Below, in pieces: positions 53,301 to 63,665 of a stretch of DNA of 64,000 nt (position 1 is its first letter; every line of letters begins with the position of its first letter). The stretch is from Bifidobacterium pluvialisilvae. Lineage in GTDB: Bacteria; Actinomycetota; Actinomycetes; Actinomycetales; Bifidobacteriaceae. Location: positions 186,001 through 250,000 of the forward strand of contig NZ_JAHBBI010000003.1 of assembly GCF_019331695.1 (NCBI RefSeq). Reading direction: 5' to 3'. Under the pieces are notes generated by a model. The model saw nothing but the letters and a program-made list of their open reading frames with translations. It searched no databases and was not told the origin of the DNA. Both the position numbers and the translations under genes were made by a program.

Positions 53301-53903
53301 CGCGGCACCGGCAACCTGCTCGGCGGCGAGCAATCCGGCCATATCGAAGGCGTCGGATTCGACCTGTACGTGCGCATGGTCTCCGAGGCCGTCGCCGAAT
53401 ACAAGGAGCCGCAGCGCACCGAACCGGTGTCCGTCACCATCGACCTGCCCGTCGACGCCTCCATCCCCGAGGCGTACATCGACTCCGACAAGCTGCGCCT
53501 CGAAGCCTACCGCAAGATGGCCGCGGCCCGCGACGAGCACGACCTGCAGGAGCTGCGCGACGAGCTCACCGACCGCTACGGCAATCCCCCCAAGGAACTC
53601 GACACCCTGTTCGACGTGGCCCGGCTGCGCGCACGCGCACGAGCGCTCGGGCTCAGCGAGATCGTCGCACAGGGACGCAACGTACGCGTCGGCAAGATCG
53701 ACCCTCCCGAATCAGTGGCAATGCGCCTCGAACGCATCTACAAGGGCATCCAATACCGTCCCGTCACCCACACCTATCTCATCCCCGCCCCATTCCGCGG
53801 GACGATGGGCTCAGGGGCCATGGACTCGACCCAGGTCCTCGCCTGGGCCAACCAGCTCCTCGACGACCTGGCATGGAAGCACACACCAAAACGACGGTCA
53901 TGA
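50337..53903 (+). CDS. mfd: Transcription-repair coupling factor Mfd
   Basis: 1188 residues. The N-terminal UvrB-like region is followed by the CarD-like RNA polymerase interaction domain (KAGDYIVHDQHGIGRFVEM, about residue 505), then an SF2 DNA translocase: Walker A GDVGFGKTEIALRA, DEEQ box IIDEEQRFGV, LSATPIPRTLEM, and motif VI QLHQLRGRVGRGRERAYAYFL. A C-terminal TRCF domain closes it. Mfd removes stalled RNA polymerase and recruits UvrA. The stop overlaps the pabB start (ATGA). Confidence 0.97.
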   Translation: MADEREAHATLRVDGMLHDLLRRLDGDADFRRLVDVGASHDGGRSRLTIGAPEGIRPALVAALAEEAPGSTVVMVVPSGRDAEECVQSIRSWYGGDPGDVAILQAWETLPHERLSPRSDTVAGRMAVFRRLAHPEPGSAMSGPIRILVMPIRSMIQPVVRGLGDVEPLVFAAGREISLEDAVRRLVRNAYTRAELVMDRGEFAVRGGILDVFPPTAAHPVRIEFFGDEIDSIREFHASDQRTYGDDVGTVWATPCRELQLTDSVRERAGRLAGQIPNAHDMLESIAHAIPVEGMESLMPALVDDLVPVASLLPERSLVLLDDPERLRRASEDLNKTADEFLAASWHVAASGHGDGAPISFDEASFLDYGETVESLESSCDAVWGLTGFGVDDTIDGHIQLDAVAPEEFRGIESKTSEGIHGLLSAGLDVTVTAAANGTLSRLRRMLSQIGVSDIRYVTSCAVDGFIDRSAGIALLTERDLTGKSSVAAHAKTPKRRRKAIDLMELKAGDYIVHDQHGIGRFVEMRQRTIGSGPTKSQREYLVVEYAPSKRGAPPDKLFIPTDQLDKISKYIGADVPKLNKLGGSDWAATKAKARKHVKQIAQDLVKLYSARQQAKGFAFSPDTPWQRELEDAFPYQETADQLTTIDEVKADMEKPVPMDRLICGDVGFGKTEIALRAAFKAVQDSKQVAVLVPTTLLVQQHYETFTERFSGFPVNVAAMSRFQTAKQIKETTEGLAAGTVDVVIGTHKLLNPKIRFKDLGLVIIDEEQRFGVEHKETLKALRTNVDVLSLSATPIPRTLEMAVTGIREMSTLATPPEDRLPVLTYVGAYEDAQVTAAIRRELLRGGQVFYVHNRVGDIERVSAKIKELVPEARIGVAHGKMGEKQLDAIIRDFWHRDIDVLLCTTIIETGLDISNANTLIVDHADKFGLSQLHQLRGRVGRGRERAYAYFLYDPSKTMTQTAHDRLATIAQNTALGSGYDVAMKDLELRGTGNLLGGEQSGHIEGVGFDLYVRMVSEAVAEYKEPQRTEPVSVTIDLPVDASIPEAYIDSDKLRLEAYRKMAAARDEHDLQELRDELTDRYGNPPKELDTLFDVARLRARARALGLSEIVAQGRNVRVGKIDPPESVAMRLERIYKGIQYRPVTHTYLIPAPFRGTMGSGAMDSTQVLAWANQLLDDLAWKHTPKRRS

Positions 53904-55360
53904 CGCAACGAACCACCATCACCGAGCTGCGGCCGTATCGTACGCTCGCCGACGTCGCCGAGGCCTTCGACGCCGTCGGCGAACCGTTGGTCCTCCTCGA
54001 CTCGCAGACGGGGGAACGGTATTCCATACTCGGCGTCAACCCGTTCCGCGGGGTGGAGCAATACGGCGAGACCGTCCGGGAGTCGCGCCATGAATCCGGC
54101 GAATGGACGTATGCGACCCATCATGACGCCGATGCGCTGGACGCCATCCGGTCATGGGCCGCGCAATCGTCCGTCGGCGTTTCGTCGGAAGAGGCGCTTC
54201 CGGCGGACGCCGGGAACCGCCGTCTCCCATTCACGTCCGGCGTCATGGGCTTTGCCTCCTACGATGACGGCATGCGACGGCACGGCCTTGCGCCGCGCCA
54301 TGCCCGGCCGGGGGGACCGGCCATGCCCGACGCCGCATGGTGGGATTTCGACGACATCTTCGTCGAGGACCATCGCGATCGCCGGACGCTGCTGATATCC
54401 CATCACCGCCGTGACGGACTGCGCCCCGAGGAGGCCATCGGCCGCATCCGCCCCGATGGCGCCCCCCTGCCAGGGTCCCCGGCCGTCGACGCCGCCGCGT
54501 CCTGGGCCTGCGAGCATGACAGGGCATCATACGTGCGGGGTGTCGAATCCTTGCGTGGCCACATGCGCGAGGGCGATGCCTACGTGGCCAACTATTCGCT
54601 GCGTATGACCGTCTCCAGCCCGTTCGCGCCCTATGGGCTGTTCCGTCGTCTCGCCCTGTACAATCCGGCGCCGTACGCCGGCTACGTCAACGGCGGTGGT
54701 TGGCAGATCGTCAGCTCCTCGCCCGAACGGTTCCTGCGGTGCGAACGCCGGCACGTCACGACCGAGCCCATCAAGGGCACCCGTCCCCGCTCCGCCGATC
54801 CGACCGTGGACCGGCGCAACCGTGCCGAACTCGAACAATCGGAAAAGGACCACAGCGAACTGCTCATGGTCACCGATCTTGAGCGCAACGACCTGAGCAG
54901 GGTGGCGCGCCCCGGCACCGTGGCGACGCCGGCGTTCGCCGCAGTCCACAGCTTCGCCCACGTCCACCACCTCATCTCCACCGTGGAGGCCGATCTCGCC
55001 GGGGGGAGGACGGTCGAGGACGCCATCGCGGCCATGTCCCCGGGAGGTTCCATCACCGGCGCCCCGAAGCGCCGCGTCATGCAGCTCATCGACCGGTACG
55101 AACGATCCGCCAGAGGCGCGTACACCGGCTCCCTCGGATACATCGGGTTCAACGGCGACAGCGACCTCAACATCCTCATACGGTCGGCCACCCACACGGG
55201 CCAAGCCCGGGGGTGCGGCCCATACGAGTACCATATCGGCGCCGGAGGCGGCATCACCGTCGAATCCGACCCCGACTTCGAATACGACGAGGCGATGCAG
55301 AAGGCGGAGGCCCTGCTCGACGCCCTCGGATGCGACACGAAAGGACGATGGCATGACTGA
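53900..55360 (+). CDS. pabB: Aminodeoxychorismate synthase component I (chorismate-binding)
   Basis: 486 residues. The chorismate-binding domain carries TEPIKGTRPR: the PIKGT lysine marks PabB rather than anthranilate synthase (PIAGT). SEKDHSELLMVTDLERNDLSRV, SPGGSITGAPKRRVM and the ending GAGGGITVESDPDFEYDEA are all in place. It makes 4-amino-4-deoxychorismate for p-aminobenzoate and folate, using ammonia from a glutaminase (PabA) that is not encoded nearby. Overlaps mfd by 4 and pabC by 8 bases. Confidence 0.93.
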   Translation: MTQRTTITELRPYRTLADVAEAFDAVGEPLVLLDSQTGERYSILGVNPFRGVEQYGETVRESRHESGEWTYATHHDADALDAIRSWAAQSSVGVSSEEALPADAGNRRLPFTSGVMGFASYDDGMRRHGLAPRHARPGGPAMPDAAWWDFDDIFVEDHRDRRTLLISHHRRDGLRPEEAIGRIRPDGAPLPGSPAVDAAASWACEHDRASYVRGVESLRGHMREGDAYVANYSLRMTVSSPFAPYGLFRRLALYNPAPYAGYVNGGGWQIVSSSPERFLRCERRHVTTEPIKGTRPRSADPTVDRRNRAELEQSEKDHSELLMVTDLERNDLSRVARPGTVATPAFAAVHSFAHVHHLISTVEADLAGGRTVEDAIAAMSPGGSITGAPKRRVMQLIDRYERSARGAYTGSLGYIGFNGDSDLNILIRSATHTGQARGCGPYEYHIGAGGGITVESDPDFEYDEAMQKAEALLDALGCDTKGRWHD

Positions 55361-56198
55361 CGGGAACCGGAACGGTCCGCTCCGCGCCAGGCCTTTCCCC
55401 GGAGGGCGGCCGGGGGAGGGGTACCAATTCGGTCTCGGCGTCTTCGAGACCATCGCGATCCGGAACGGACAGGCCATCATGCTCGAACGCCACATCGAGC
55501 GGCTCGGCCGCGGATGCCGTGCGATCGGCGTGCCCGACCCCGATGGCGCGTCCATCCGGGACCGCATCGGGGAGCATCTGCGCCACATGCGGGAGGAAGC
55601 CCCGGCGTTGTGGGCGTCGTGCGCGCTGAAGGTCATCGCATCCGACGGCATCCTGACCCTGACCCACCGGCCCAATCCCTATGACGCGTGGGGCGACGGA
55701 CGGACCCTCGGGCTCGGATGGTGCCAGGCGTGGCGCAACGAACGCTCCGTGCTGACCTTCCACAAGACCCTCAACCAAGGCGACAACATCCTCGAGACGC
55801 GTCGCGCCAAGGCGGCGGGCCTCGACGGGGCGGTGTTCGCGAACGCAAGGGGCGAGCTGTGCGAGACCACCAACGCCAACCTGTTCCTCGTGCGCGACGG
55901 AGTCATCCACACGCCGGCCGTGGAATGCGGCCTGCTGCCCGGTACGGTGCGTGGCTGGGTGTGCGAACGGCGGACGGTGGCCGAGGAGCGCATCGCGGTC
56001 ATGGAAGCCGTCGGGGATACGTCCCGGGGCGACGCCCCGTTCGACATCGGCCGATGGGACGAGGCCTTCGCCACCAACGCCCTGATGGGCATCCGACCGG
56101 TGACGGCCATAGGAGGCACGGGGATTCCCCTCGGGCCGATCACGCGCCATCTCATGCGCGAGTATGCGCAATTCGTATGTGAGCGTGAACATGAATGA
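55353..56198 (+). CDS. pabC: Aminodeoxychorismate lyase / class IV aminotransferase-like protein
   Basis: 281-residue fold-type IV PLP enzyme. The catalytic Lys is in TFHKTLNQGDN, and the PLP-phosphate region in ELCETTNANLFLV and LPGTVRGWV. Coupling to pabB by an 8-base overlap argues for PabC, which releases p-aminobenzoate, rather than a branched-chain aminotransferase. Confidence 0.88.
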   Translation: MTDGNRNGPLRARPFPGGRPGEGYQFGLGVFETIAIRNGQAIMLERHIERLGRGCRAIGVPDPDGASIRDRIGEHLRHMREEAPALWASCALKVIASDGILTLTHRPNPYDAWGDGRTLGLGWCQAWRNERSVLTFHKTLNQGDNILETRRAKAAGLDGAVFANARGELCETTNANLFLVRDGVIHTPAVECGLLPGTVRGWVCERRTVAEERIAVMEAVGDTSRGDAPFDIGRWDEAFATNALMGIRPVTAIGGTGIPLGPITRHLMREYAQFVCEREHE

Positions 56199-56313
56199 GC
56201 CGGCCGCATGGGGTGAAACGTCGCCCCTCCGGCGACACTTACGGGGAAAAACTGGGCATCGTCCATAAAAGGCATTATTCTTAGGTCTGTCAGCACAACA
56301 TAATTTGTCTTAA

Positions 56314-57621
<1,308 letters not shown>

Positions 57622-57669
57622 GCCTCTCCGGCATGCGCCGGATGATGCCCGTTTGAACAAGCGGTAACG

Positions 57670-57713
57670 ATACCCGTCGTATTCGGCACCAAGTCGAATG
57701 CGGCGGGTATTTT
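57670..57713 (+). terminator. Terminator of eno, abutting the next gene
   Basis: A 16-bp stem (57670-57685 with 57695-57710, two G-T pairs) with loop GCACCAAGT and TTTT tail. The next gene begins 7 bases after the tail. Confidence 0.85.
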
Positions 57714-57720
57714 CGTGTCT

Positions 57721-58329
57721 ATGGGCAAAAGGGACGCGAACGGCAAAGGCAGCAGAGGAATCAGGGGAGCGAAGACCGCACAGGGATCCTCTGCGGGAAA
57801 GTCCCCGCACAGGACGGGCGGGGCCACGGTTCCGGCCCCGTCACGGAGGGCATCGGTCGCCCCCATCACGTTTTTCGTGGCGCTGATCATCGTGGTGCTC
57901 GGCTCCATACAGCTGATTTCCACATTCCATACGTATGCGTTGAATCTCGCGGAACTCAACGCATTGCGTAATCAGGAATCCCAGCTCATCGCGAAAAAGG
58001 CGAAGCTTGACAACGACATCGAACGCTGGGATGACGATGCCTATGTCACCGCCCAGGCGAGGGAGCGCCTCGGATTCGTCTTCCCCGGGGAACGGTCGGT
58101 GCGCATCCTGCATCCCGAGGCGGTCACCGGCAAGACCGGTGATACCGAAAACCAGGGTCAGCAGTCGACCGGCGAACAGACGCTGCCATGGTACAAGGAC
58201 ATGTTCTCCTCCTTCGGCAAGGCCGACAAGCGTCCTGCCGCGGCATCCGGCGACGCCTCCTCCGGCAGCGGGGGAAAGACGTCCTCCGGCGACACCACGA
58301 CCAACACGAACACAAAGGAAGGCCAATGA
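57721..58329 (+). CDS. FtsB/DivIC-family septum formation initiator
   Basis: About 202 residues. A basic, Gly/Ser-rich cytoplasmic tail (1-45), one TM helix (FFVALIIVVLGSIQLISTF), a coiled coil (LNALRNQESQLIAKKAKLDNDIERW) and the DivIC ending VTAQARERLGFVFPGE, then a long Ser/Thr/Gly tail outside. Part of the division complex with FtsL/FtsQ. ATG 57721 (or GTG 57715) has no ribosome site and starts 7 bases after TATTTT inside the eno terminator. First of three coupled genes. Confidence 0.88.
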   Translation: MGKRDANGKGSRGIRGAKTAQGSSAGKSPHRTGGATVPAPSRRASVAPITFFVALIIVVLGSIQLISTFHTYALNLAELNALRNQESQLIAKKAKLDNDIERWDDDAYVTAQARERLGFVFPGERSVRILHPEAVTGKTGDTENQGQQSTGEQTLPWYKDMFSSFGKADKRPAAASGDASSGSGGKTSSGDTTTNTNTKEGQ

Positions 58330-58940
58330 CCAACGACGACATCCGACTGATCCACGACGTTCTGGACGAGCGGCTTTCGCATCCCCTCGACCGGCGTGAC
58401 GTCGACGCCGTACGTCGCGAACTCGGCCGGTTCCCCCGGGGCATGGTGGCGGTGGGCGCACGCTGCGTGTGCGGCAGCCCGCTGGCCGTGATCACCCGGC
58501 CGCTGGTGGACGGCAGGACGCCGTTCCCCACCACCTGCTACCTCACCAGTCCTGAAGCGGTCAAGGCCGTGTCCAGGCTCGAGGCCGCCGGGCGCATGGC
58601 GGAATACACGCGGCAGGTGCAGGAGGATTCGGACATCTACGCCGCCTACGAACGAGCGCATGATCTGTATCTCGCGTTCCGTCATGAGCTCGCCGAACGA
58701 CTGGGCGATTCCGAGGAGCATATCGAAGGCATCAGCGCGGGCGGCATGCCGGTGCGGGTCAAATGCCTGCATGCGCTGGTGGGACAGTCGCTCGTCATGG
58801 GACGTGGCGTCAACCCCATCGGGGACATGGTGCTTGACGAGGTCGCCGGGGAATTCGATCCGGGCGTCTGCAGGTGCTCGGTACGCGTCGCGGACCCCGG
58901 GGAATCCACGGAACCGGACACGGAAAGGAAGGACGTATGA
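58326..58940 (+). CDS. DUF501 domain protein
   Basis: 204 residues of the DUF501 family, which in actinobacteria is regularly found between divIC and ppx. It has several conserved Cys (VGARCVCGSPLAVITRPLVDGRTPFPTTCYLT; VKCLHALVGQSLV; VCRCSV) that could bind metal. No biochemical function is established. Overlaps both neighbours by 4 bases (ATGA). Confidence 0.88.
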   Translation: MTNDDIRLIHDVLDERLSHPLDRRDVDAVRRELGRFPRGMVAVGARCVCGSPLAVITRPLVDGRTPFPTTCYLTSPEAVKAVSRLEAAGRMAEYTRQVQEDSDIYAAYERAHDLYLAFRHELAERLGDSEEHIEGISAGGMPVRVKCLHALVGQSLVMGRGVNPIGDMVLDEVAGEFDPGVCRCSVRVADPGESTEPDTERKDV

Positions 58941-59950
58941 CATCGGTCACGGTCGCGGGAATCGACTGCGGCACCAATTCGATTCGCCTCATGGTAGCCG
59001 AGGTGGGGGAATCCGGCATGACGGTGACGGTGCCGCGCATCATGCGTGTGGTGCGTCTCGGCCAGGATGTCGACAAGACGCACCGTTTCGACGATGCCGC
59101 ATTGGAACGCACCTATCGCGCCGTCGACGAATTCGCCGACGTGCTGCGCGATCATCCGGTTGACGCCCTGCGTTTCGTCGCCACGTCCGCCACACGGGAC
59201 GCCGAGAACCGTGAGGAGTTCGAAAACGAGATCGAATCACGTCTGGGCGTACGTCCCGACGTGATTCCCGGTACGGAGGAGGCGTCGTTGAGTTTCCTCG
59301 GCGCCACGTCGGTGCTTGAATCACAGGCCGATGCCGGATCCCTGCCGCCCGCCCCGTACATGGTCGTCGATCTGGGAGGCGGCTCGACGGAAATGGTCAT
59401 GGGAGGCGACGGCGAGACGGCACCCATCGATAAGGTGTCGGCCGCGTTCTCCATGAACATCGGATCGGTGCGCATGAGCGAACGTCATCTGGTGTCCGAC
59501 CCGCCGACCGATGGGCAGATTCATCAGGCGTCGGAGGACATCGACCGGTACATCGACGAGGCGTTCGCGAAAGTGCCCGCCGGTCTGACCGGCACCCTGA
59601 TCGGCGTCTCCGGCACGGTGACCACTATGAGCGGCATCGCCATGGGACTGAAGGAATACGACAGGGATGCCGTCGACGGCGCCGTCATCGGCATCGACGA
59701 CGCGCGTGCCACCTGCGACCGCATACTGCGTATGACACGGGCCGAACGTGCCGGATATCCGGTCATTCATCCGGGACGTATCGACGTAATCGGCGGTGGA
59801 GCGCTCGTATGGGACCGGGTGCTCGACCGGGTCCGCAGTGCGGTCGCCGAACGATCCGGCCGCCGACTGGAATCCTATGTGACCAGCGAGCACGGTCTGC
59901 TCGACGGCATCGTGCTGGATCTCGGACGGCGTACGCTGGGACGTCGCTGA
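58937..59950 (+). CDS. Ppx/GppA-family exopolyphosphatase / pppGpp phosphohydrolase
   Basis: 337 residues with the ASKHA phosphate loops GIDCGTNSIRLMV and VVDLGGGSTEMVM and the GTVTTMSGIAMG segment. It is the short form without the C-terminal HD domain, so polyphosphate or pppGpp hydrolysis is likely. ATG 58937 follows GGAAGGACGT and overlaps the DUF501 stop. Confidence 0.92.
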   Translation: MTSVTVAGIDCGTNSIRLMVAEVGESGMTVTVPRIMRVVRLGQDVDKTHRFDDAALERTYRAVDEFADVLRDHPVDALRFVATSATRDAENREEFENEIESRLGVRPDVIPGTEEASLSFLGATSVLESQADAGSLPPAPYMVVDLGGGSTEMVMGGDGETAPIDKVSAAFSMNIGSVRMSERHLVSDPPTDGQIHQASEDIDRYIDEAFAKVPAGLTGTLIGVSGTVTTMSGIAMGLKEYDRDAVDGAVIGIDDARATCDRILRMTRAERAGYPVIHPGRIDVIGGGALVWDRVLDRVRSAVAERSGRRLESYVTSEHGLLDGIVLDLGRRTLGRR

Positions 59951-59973
59951 CGCCTGTCGGCCGTCATCCGTGG

Positions 59974-59979
59974 CATAAT
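59974..59979 (+). promoter_or_regulatory. Putative -10 box of tRNA-Leu
   Basis: CATAAT located 25 bases before the tRNA 5' end. No clear -35 is seen. Confidence 0.4.
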
Positions 59980-60004
59980 AGCCAAGTCGGCTTTTCGCCG
60001 GCAG

Positions 60005-60084
60005 GCCTCCATGGCGGAATTGGTATACGCAGCCGACTTAAAATCGGCCGCTTCGGCTTGTGGGTTCGAGTCCCACTGGAGGCA
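60005..60084 (+). tRNA. tRNA-Leu (UAA anticodon)
   Basis: The 7-bp acceptor stem GCCTCCA / TGGAGGC is intact. The anticodon stem GCCGA / TCGGC has loop CTTAAAA with anticodon TAA. A short class II variable arm GC-TTCG-GC precedes the T arm GTGGG-TTCGAGT-CCCAC; the discriminator is A. CCA is not encoded. Confidence 0.95.
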
Positions 60085-60141
60085 CGCTTTCCCGTTGCAT
60101 CGGGGAGAATGAAACGCACGCTTCCGTAGGGAGAACCTGTG

Positions 60142-61767
<1,626 letters not shown>

Positions 61768-61829
61768 ACCGAAAGCCGCCGAACCGTGCATGACGCGTCC
61801 GTCACCGATTGCATGGTGGGCATCGGTAA

Positions 61830-61850
61830 CACGGTTTTTCGAAAACCGTG
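61830..61850. terminator. Hairpin between ptsI and the membrane-protein gene
   Basis: CACGGTTTT-TCG-AAAACCGTG, a 9-bp perfect stem ending 2 bases before the next start codon. It may terminate ptsI or hold back translation of the next gene. Confidence 0.5.
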
Positions 61851-61852
61851 GC

Positions 61853-62464
61853 ATGATGATGCGCATGACTCAAGACAACCGTGTGAATCGTGAGAGCAAG
61901 TCCGCCGCGGCCGTTCCGGACGTACGGGAGGATTCCGGCCCTGTCCCGTTGATGCTGGCGCAGGCCATCATCATGGCGGCGGTCATGTGCCTGTGCGAGA
62001 TCGTCTGCGCACCGATGATCATCAGCATGGCGGGCGGGGCGTTCGCCCTGGTCCCGTGGGCCACCCTCGCATGCCTGCTGGCGGTCGTGTTCGTCCTCAT
62101 CCTCGGCTTCGCCTTCCTCTGGCTCGCCGACAACCTCTCCCACAACTTCCCCGCGAAGATGGCGCCGGTCACCTATGGCGTCGTCGGCGCCGCATCGTTC
62201 GGTGTCTGGGGAGGACTGATCTACCCCACGTTCATGAACTCCATCCTCAAGCCCGCGGGCCTGGCCGAGCTTACGTCCGGCGACGTGTGGGCCATCGGCT
62301 TCAACTGCGCGGTCATCGGCCTCGTCGCGTTCCTGCTTGCCGTGGTCTACGGCCCGCGGCTCGCGAAGCGCCGGTCGGCATCCGTGGCCATCGGCGTGGT
62401 CGTGCTGGTCCTGGCGGCGTTCGGAGCGTTCTTCCTGTGGCGGTTCATGGCGCGTCTGTACTAG
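61853..62464 (+). CDS. Multi-pass membrane protein of unknown function
   Basis: About 203 residues. A polar N-terminus of 25-30 residues precedes five hydrophobic segments (LMLAQAIIMAAVMCLCEIV; ALVPWATLACLLAVVFVLIL; an aromatic-rich stretch; AVIGLVAFLLAVVYG; ASVAIGVVVLVLAAFGAFFL). No family was recognised. Start choice among four near ATGs (61853, 61856, 61859, 61865) is open; none has a ribosome site, and a hairpin lies directly upstream. Confidence 0.7.
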   Translation: MMMRMTQDNRVNRESKSAAAVPDVREDSGPVPLMLAQAIIMAAVMCLCEIVCAPMIISMAGGAFALVPWATLACLLAVVFVLILGFAFLWLADNLSHNFPAKMAPVTYGVVGAASFGVWGGLIYPTFMNSILKPAGLAELTSGDVWAIGFNCAVIGLVAFLLAVVYGPRLAKRRSASVAIGVVVLVLAAFGAFFLWRFMARLY

Positions 62465-62510
62465 AAAAAGGTTGTGCCGGGGGCTCGCGCGGCCGCAGTC
62501 CGGACGGGGC

Positions 62511-62539
62511 TTGAAACTCGGTCGGAAACCGTATAGATT
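62511..62539 (+). promoter_or_regulatory. Promoter of the FKBP gene
   Basis: TTGAAA with TAGATT after 17 bases (TATAGA overlaps). The predicted start is near 62546, giving a leader of about 65 bases. Confidence 0.55.
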
Positions 62540-62556
62540 TAACAGCTATGTGCGTT

Positions 62557-62582
62557 TGCCGGATGATGGAAATCATCCGGCA
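62557..62582 (+). promoter_or_regulatory. Hairpin in the FKBP leader
   Basis: TGCCGGATGAT-GGAA-ATCATCCGGCA, an 11-bp stem with a GNRA-type loop (GGAA), 30 bases before the start codon. No T-run follows, so it is more likely a leader structure affecting stability or translation than a terminator. Confidence 0.5.
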
Positions 62583-62611
62583 TAATCAATCATGACGTGA
62601 GGAGTCAACAG

Positions 62612-63022
62612 ATGAGCGAATCGACCATGCCTTCGGTCAATGCCGAATTCGGAGCTGCGCCGCAGATCGAGTTCCCGACCCCCGAGGCCCCGAAGGGCCT
62701 GAAGAGCGTTGAGATCATCGAGGGCGACGGCCCCGTCGTCCGCAAGGGCGATACGGTCACCGTGAACTACCATGGCGTGGTCTGGGGCAAGCAGGCGCCG
62801 TTCGATTCGAGTTTCGAACGCCATAGCCCGGCCAGCTTCGGCATCGGCGTCGGACAGGTCATCAAGGGATGGGACCAGACCGTTCCCGGCCACAACGTCG
62901 GCTCCCGTCTGGTAGTCTCCATTCCGCCGGAGTACGGCTACGGTTCCCGTGGCGTCCCGCAGGCCGGCATCGGCGGTACGGATACGCTGGTGTTCGTCAT
63001 CGACATCATTTCCACCCGCTGA
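62612..63022 (+). CDS. FKBP-type peptidyl-prolyl cis-trans isomerase
   Basis: 136 residues. The FKBP core is at 45-136: VRKGDTVTVNYHGVVWGKQAPFDSSFERHSPASFGIG, VIKGWDQTVPGHNVGSRLVVSIPPEYGYG and DTLVFVIDI. No signal peptide, so cytoplasmic. The ATG has GAGGAG 6-7 bases upstream. Confidence 0.94.
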   Translation: MSESTMPSVNAEFGAAPQIEFPTPEAPKGLKSVEIIEGDGPVVRKGDTVTVNYHGVVWGKQAPFDSSFERHSPASFGIGVGQVIKGWDQTVPGHNVGSRLVVSIPPEYGYGSRGVPQAGIGGTDTLVFVIDIISTR

Positions 63023-63082
63023 GCCGGGAATTCAACGATTCGGGAGTGGGCACACCCTTCATTCCCGCTATAGGAGGTCATA

Positions 63083-63571
63083 ATGGCTGAAGAGAAGCCG
63101 CTGTTGCTGACCCAAGAGGCCTACAACCAGCTGAAGAGCGAACTCGAGCGTCGGCAGGGGCCGATTCGCGAGGAGATCATCGCCAAGGTCGCTGCCGCGC
63201 GAGCGGAGGGCGATCTGAGCGAGAACGGCGGATACCAGGCCGCCCGTGAGGCCCAGCGCAAGAATCAGGGCCGTATCGATGAGCTGACCGTGAAGCTCCG
63301 CCGTGCCAAGATCCTGCAGGCTCCTCCCGCCGGCGAGGTCGGCAACGGGTCGCTGGTCACGCTCGACGTGATGGGCAACGAGATGCAGTATGTGCTCGGC
63401 CCGCGTGACCTGTCCGTCGCCACGCATTACGAGATCATCAGCCCGGAGTCCCCTATCGGTGCCGCCATCCTCGGTACCAAGCAGGGGGATACGGTGAGCT
63501 ACAAGGCCCCCAATGGCCGTGACATCCAGGTGACCGTCAAGGAATCCAAGCCGCTGCCGTCCGAGGCGTGA
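63083..63571 (+). CDS. greA: Transcription elongation factor GreA
   Basis: 162 residues. The N-terminal coiled coil has the tip acidic residues in ARAEGDLSENGGYQAAREAQ, and the C-terminal domain SPIGAAILGTKQGDTVSYKAP. It stimulates RNA cleavage by paused RNA polymerase. AGGAGG precedes the ATG. Followed by a strong terminator. Confidence 0.97.
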   Translation: MAEEKPLLLTQEAYNQLKSELERRQGPIREEIIAKVAAARAEGDLSENGGYQAAREAQRKNQGRIDELTVKLRRAKILQAPPAGEVGNGSLVTLDVMGNEMQYVLGPRDLSVATHYEIISPESPIGAAILGTKQGDTVSYKAPNGRDIQVTVKESKPLPSEA

Positions 63572-63589
63572 TATTCGCGTCGTGGCAGA

Positions 63590-63636
63590 AGAAGGCCGGT
63601 GCAGGGAACGATTCCATGCACCGGCCTTCTGCGTTT
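63590..63636 (+). terminator. Terminator of greA
   Basis: A perfect 14-bp stem AGAAGGCCGGTGCA / TGCACCGGCCTTCT with a 13-base loop, then GCGTTTC. It lies between convergent genes and may act in both directions. Confidence 0.75.
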
Positions 63637-63665
63637 CGCCGGACCGTGGACGACATCCGTGATTG

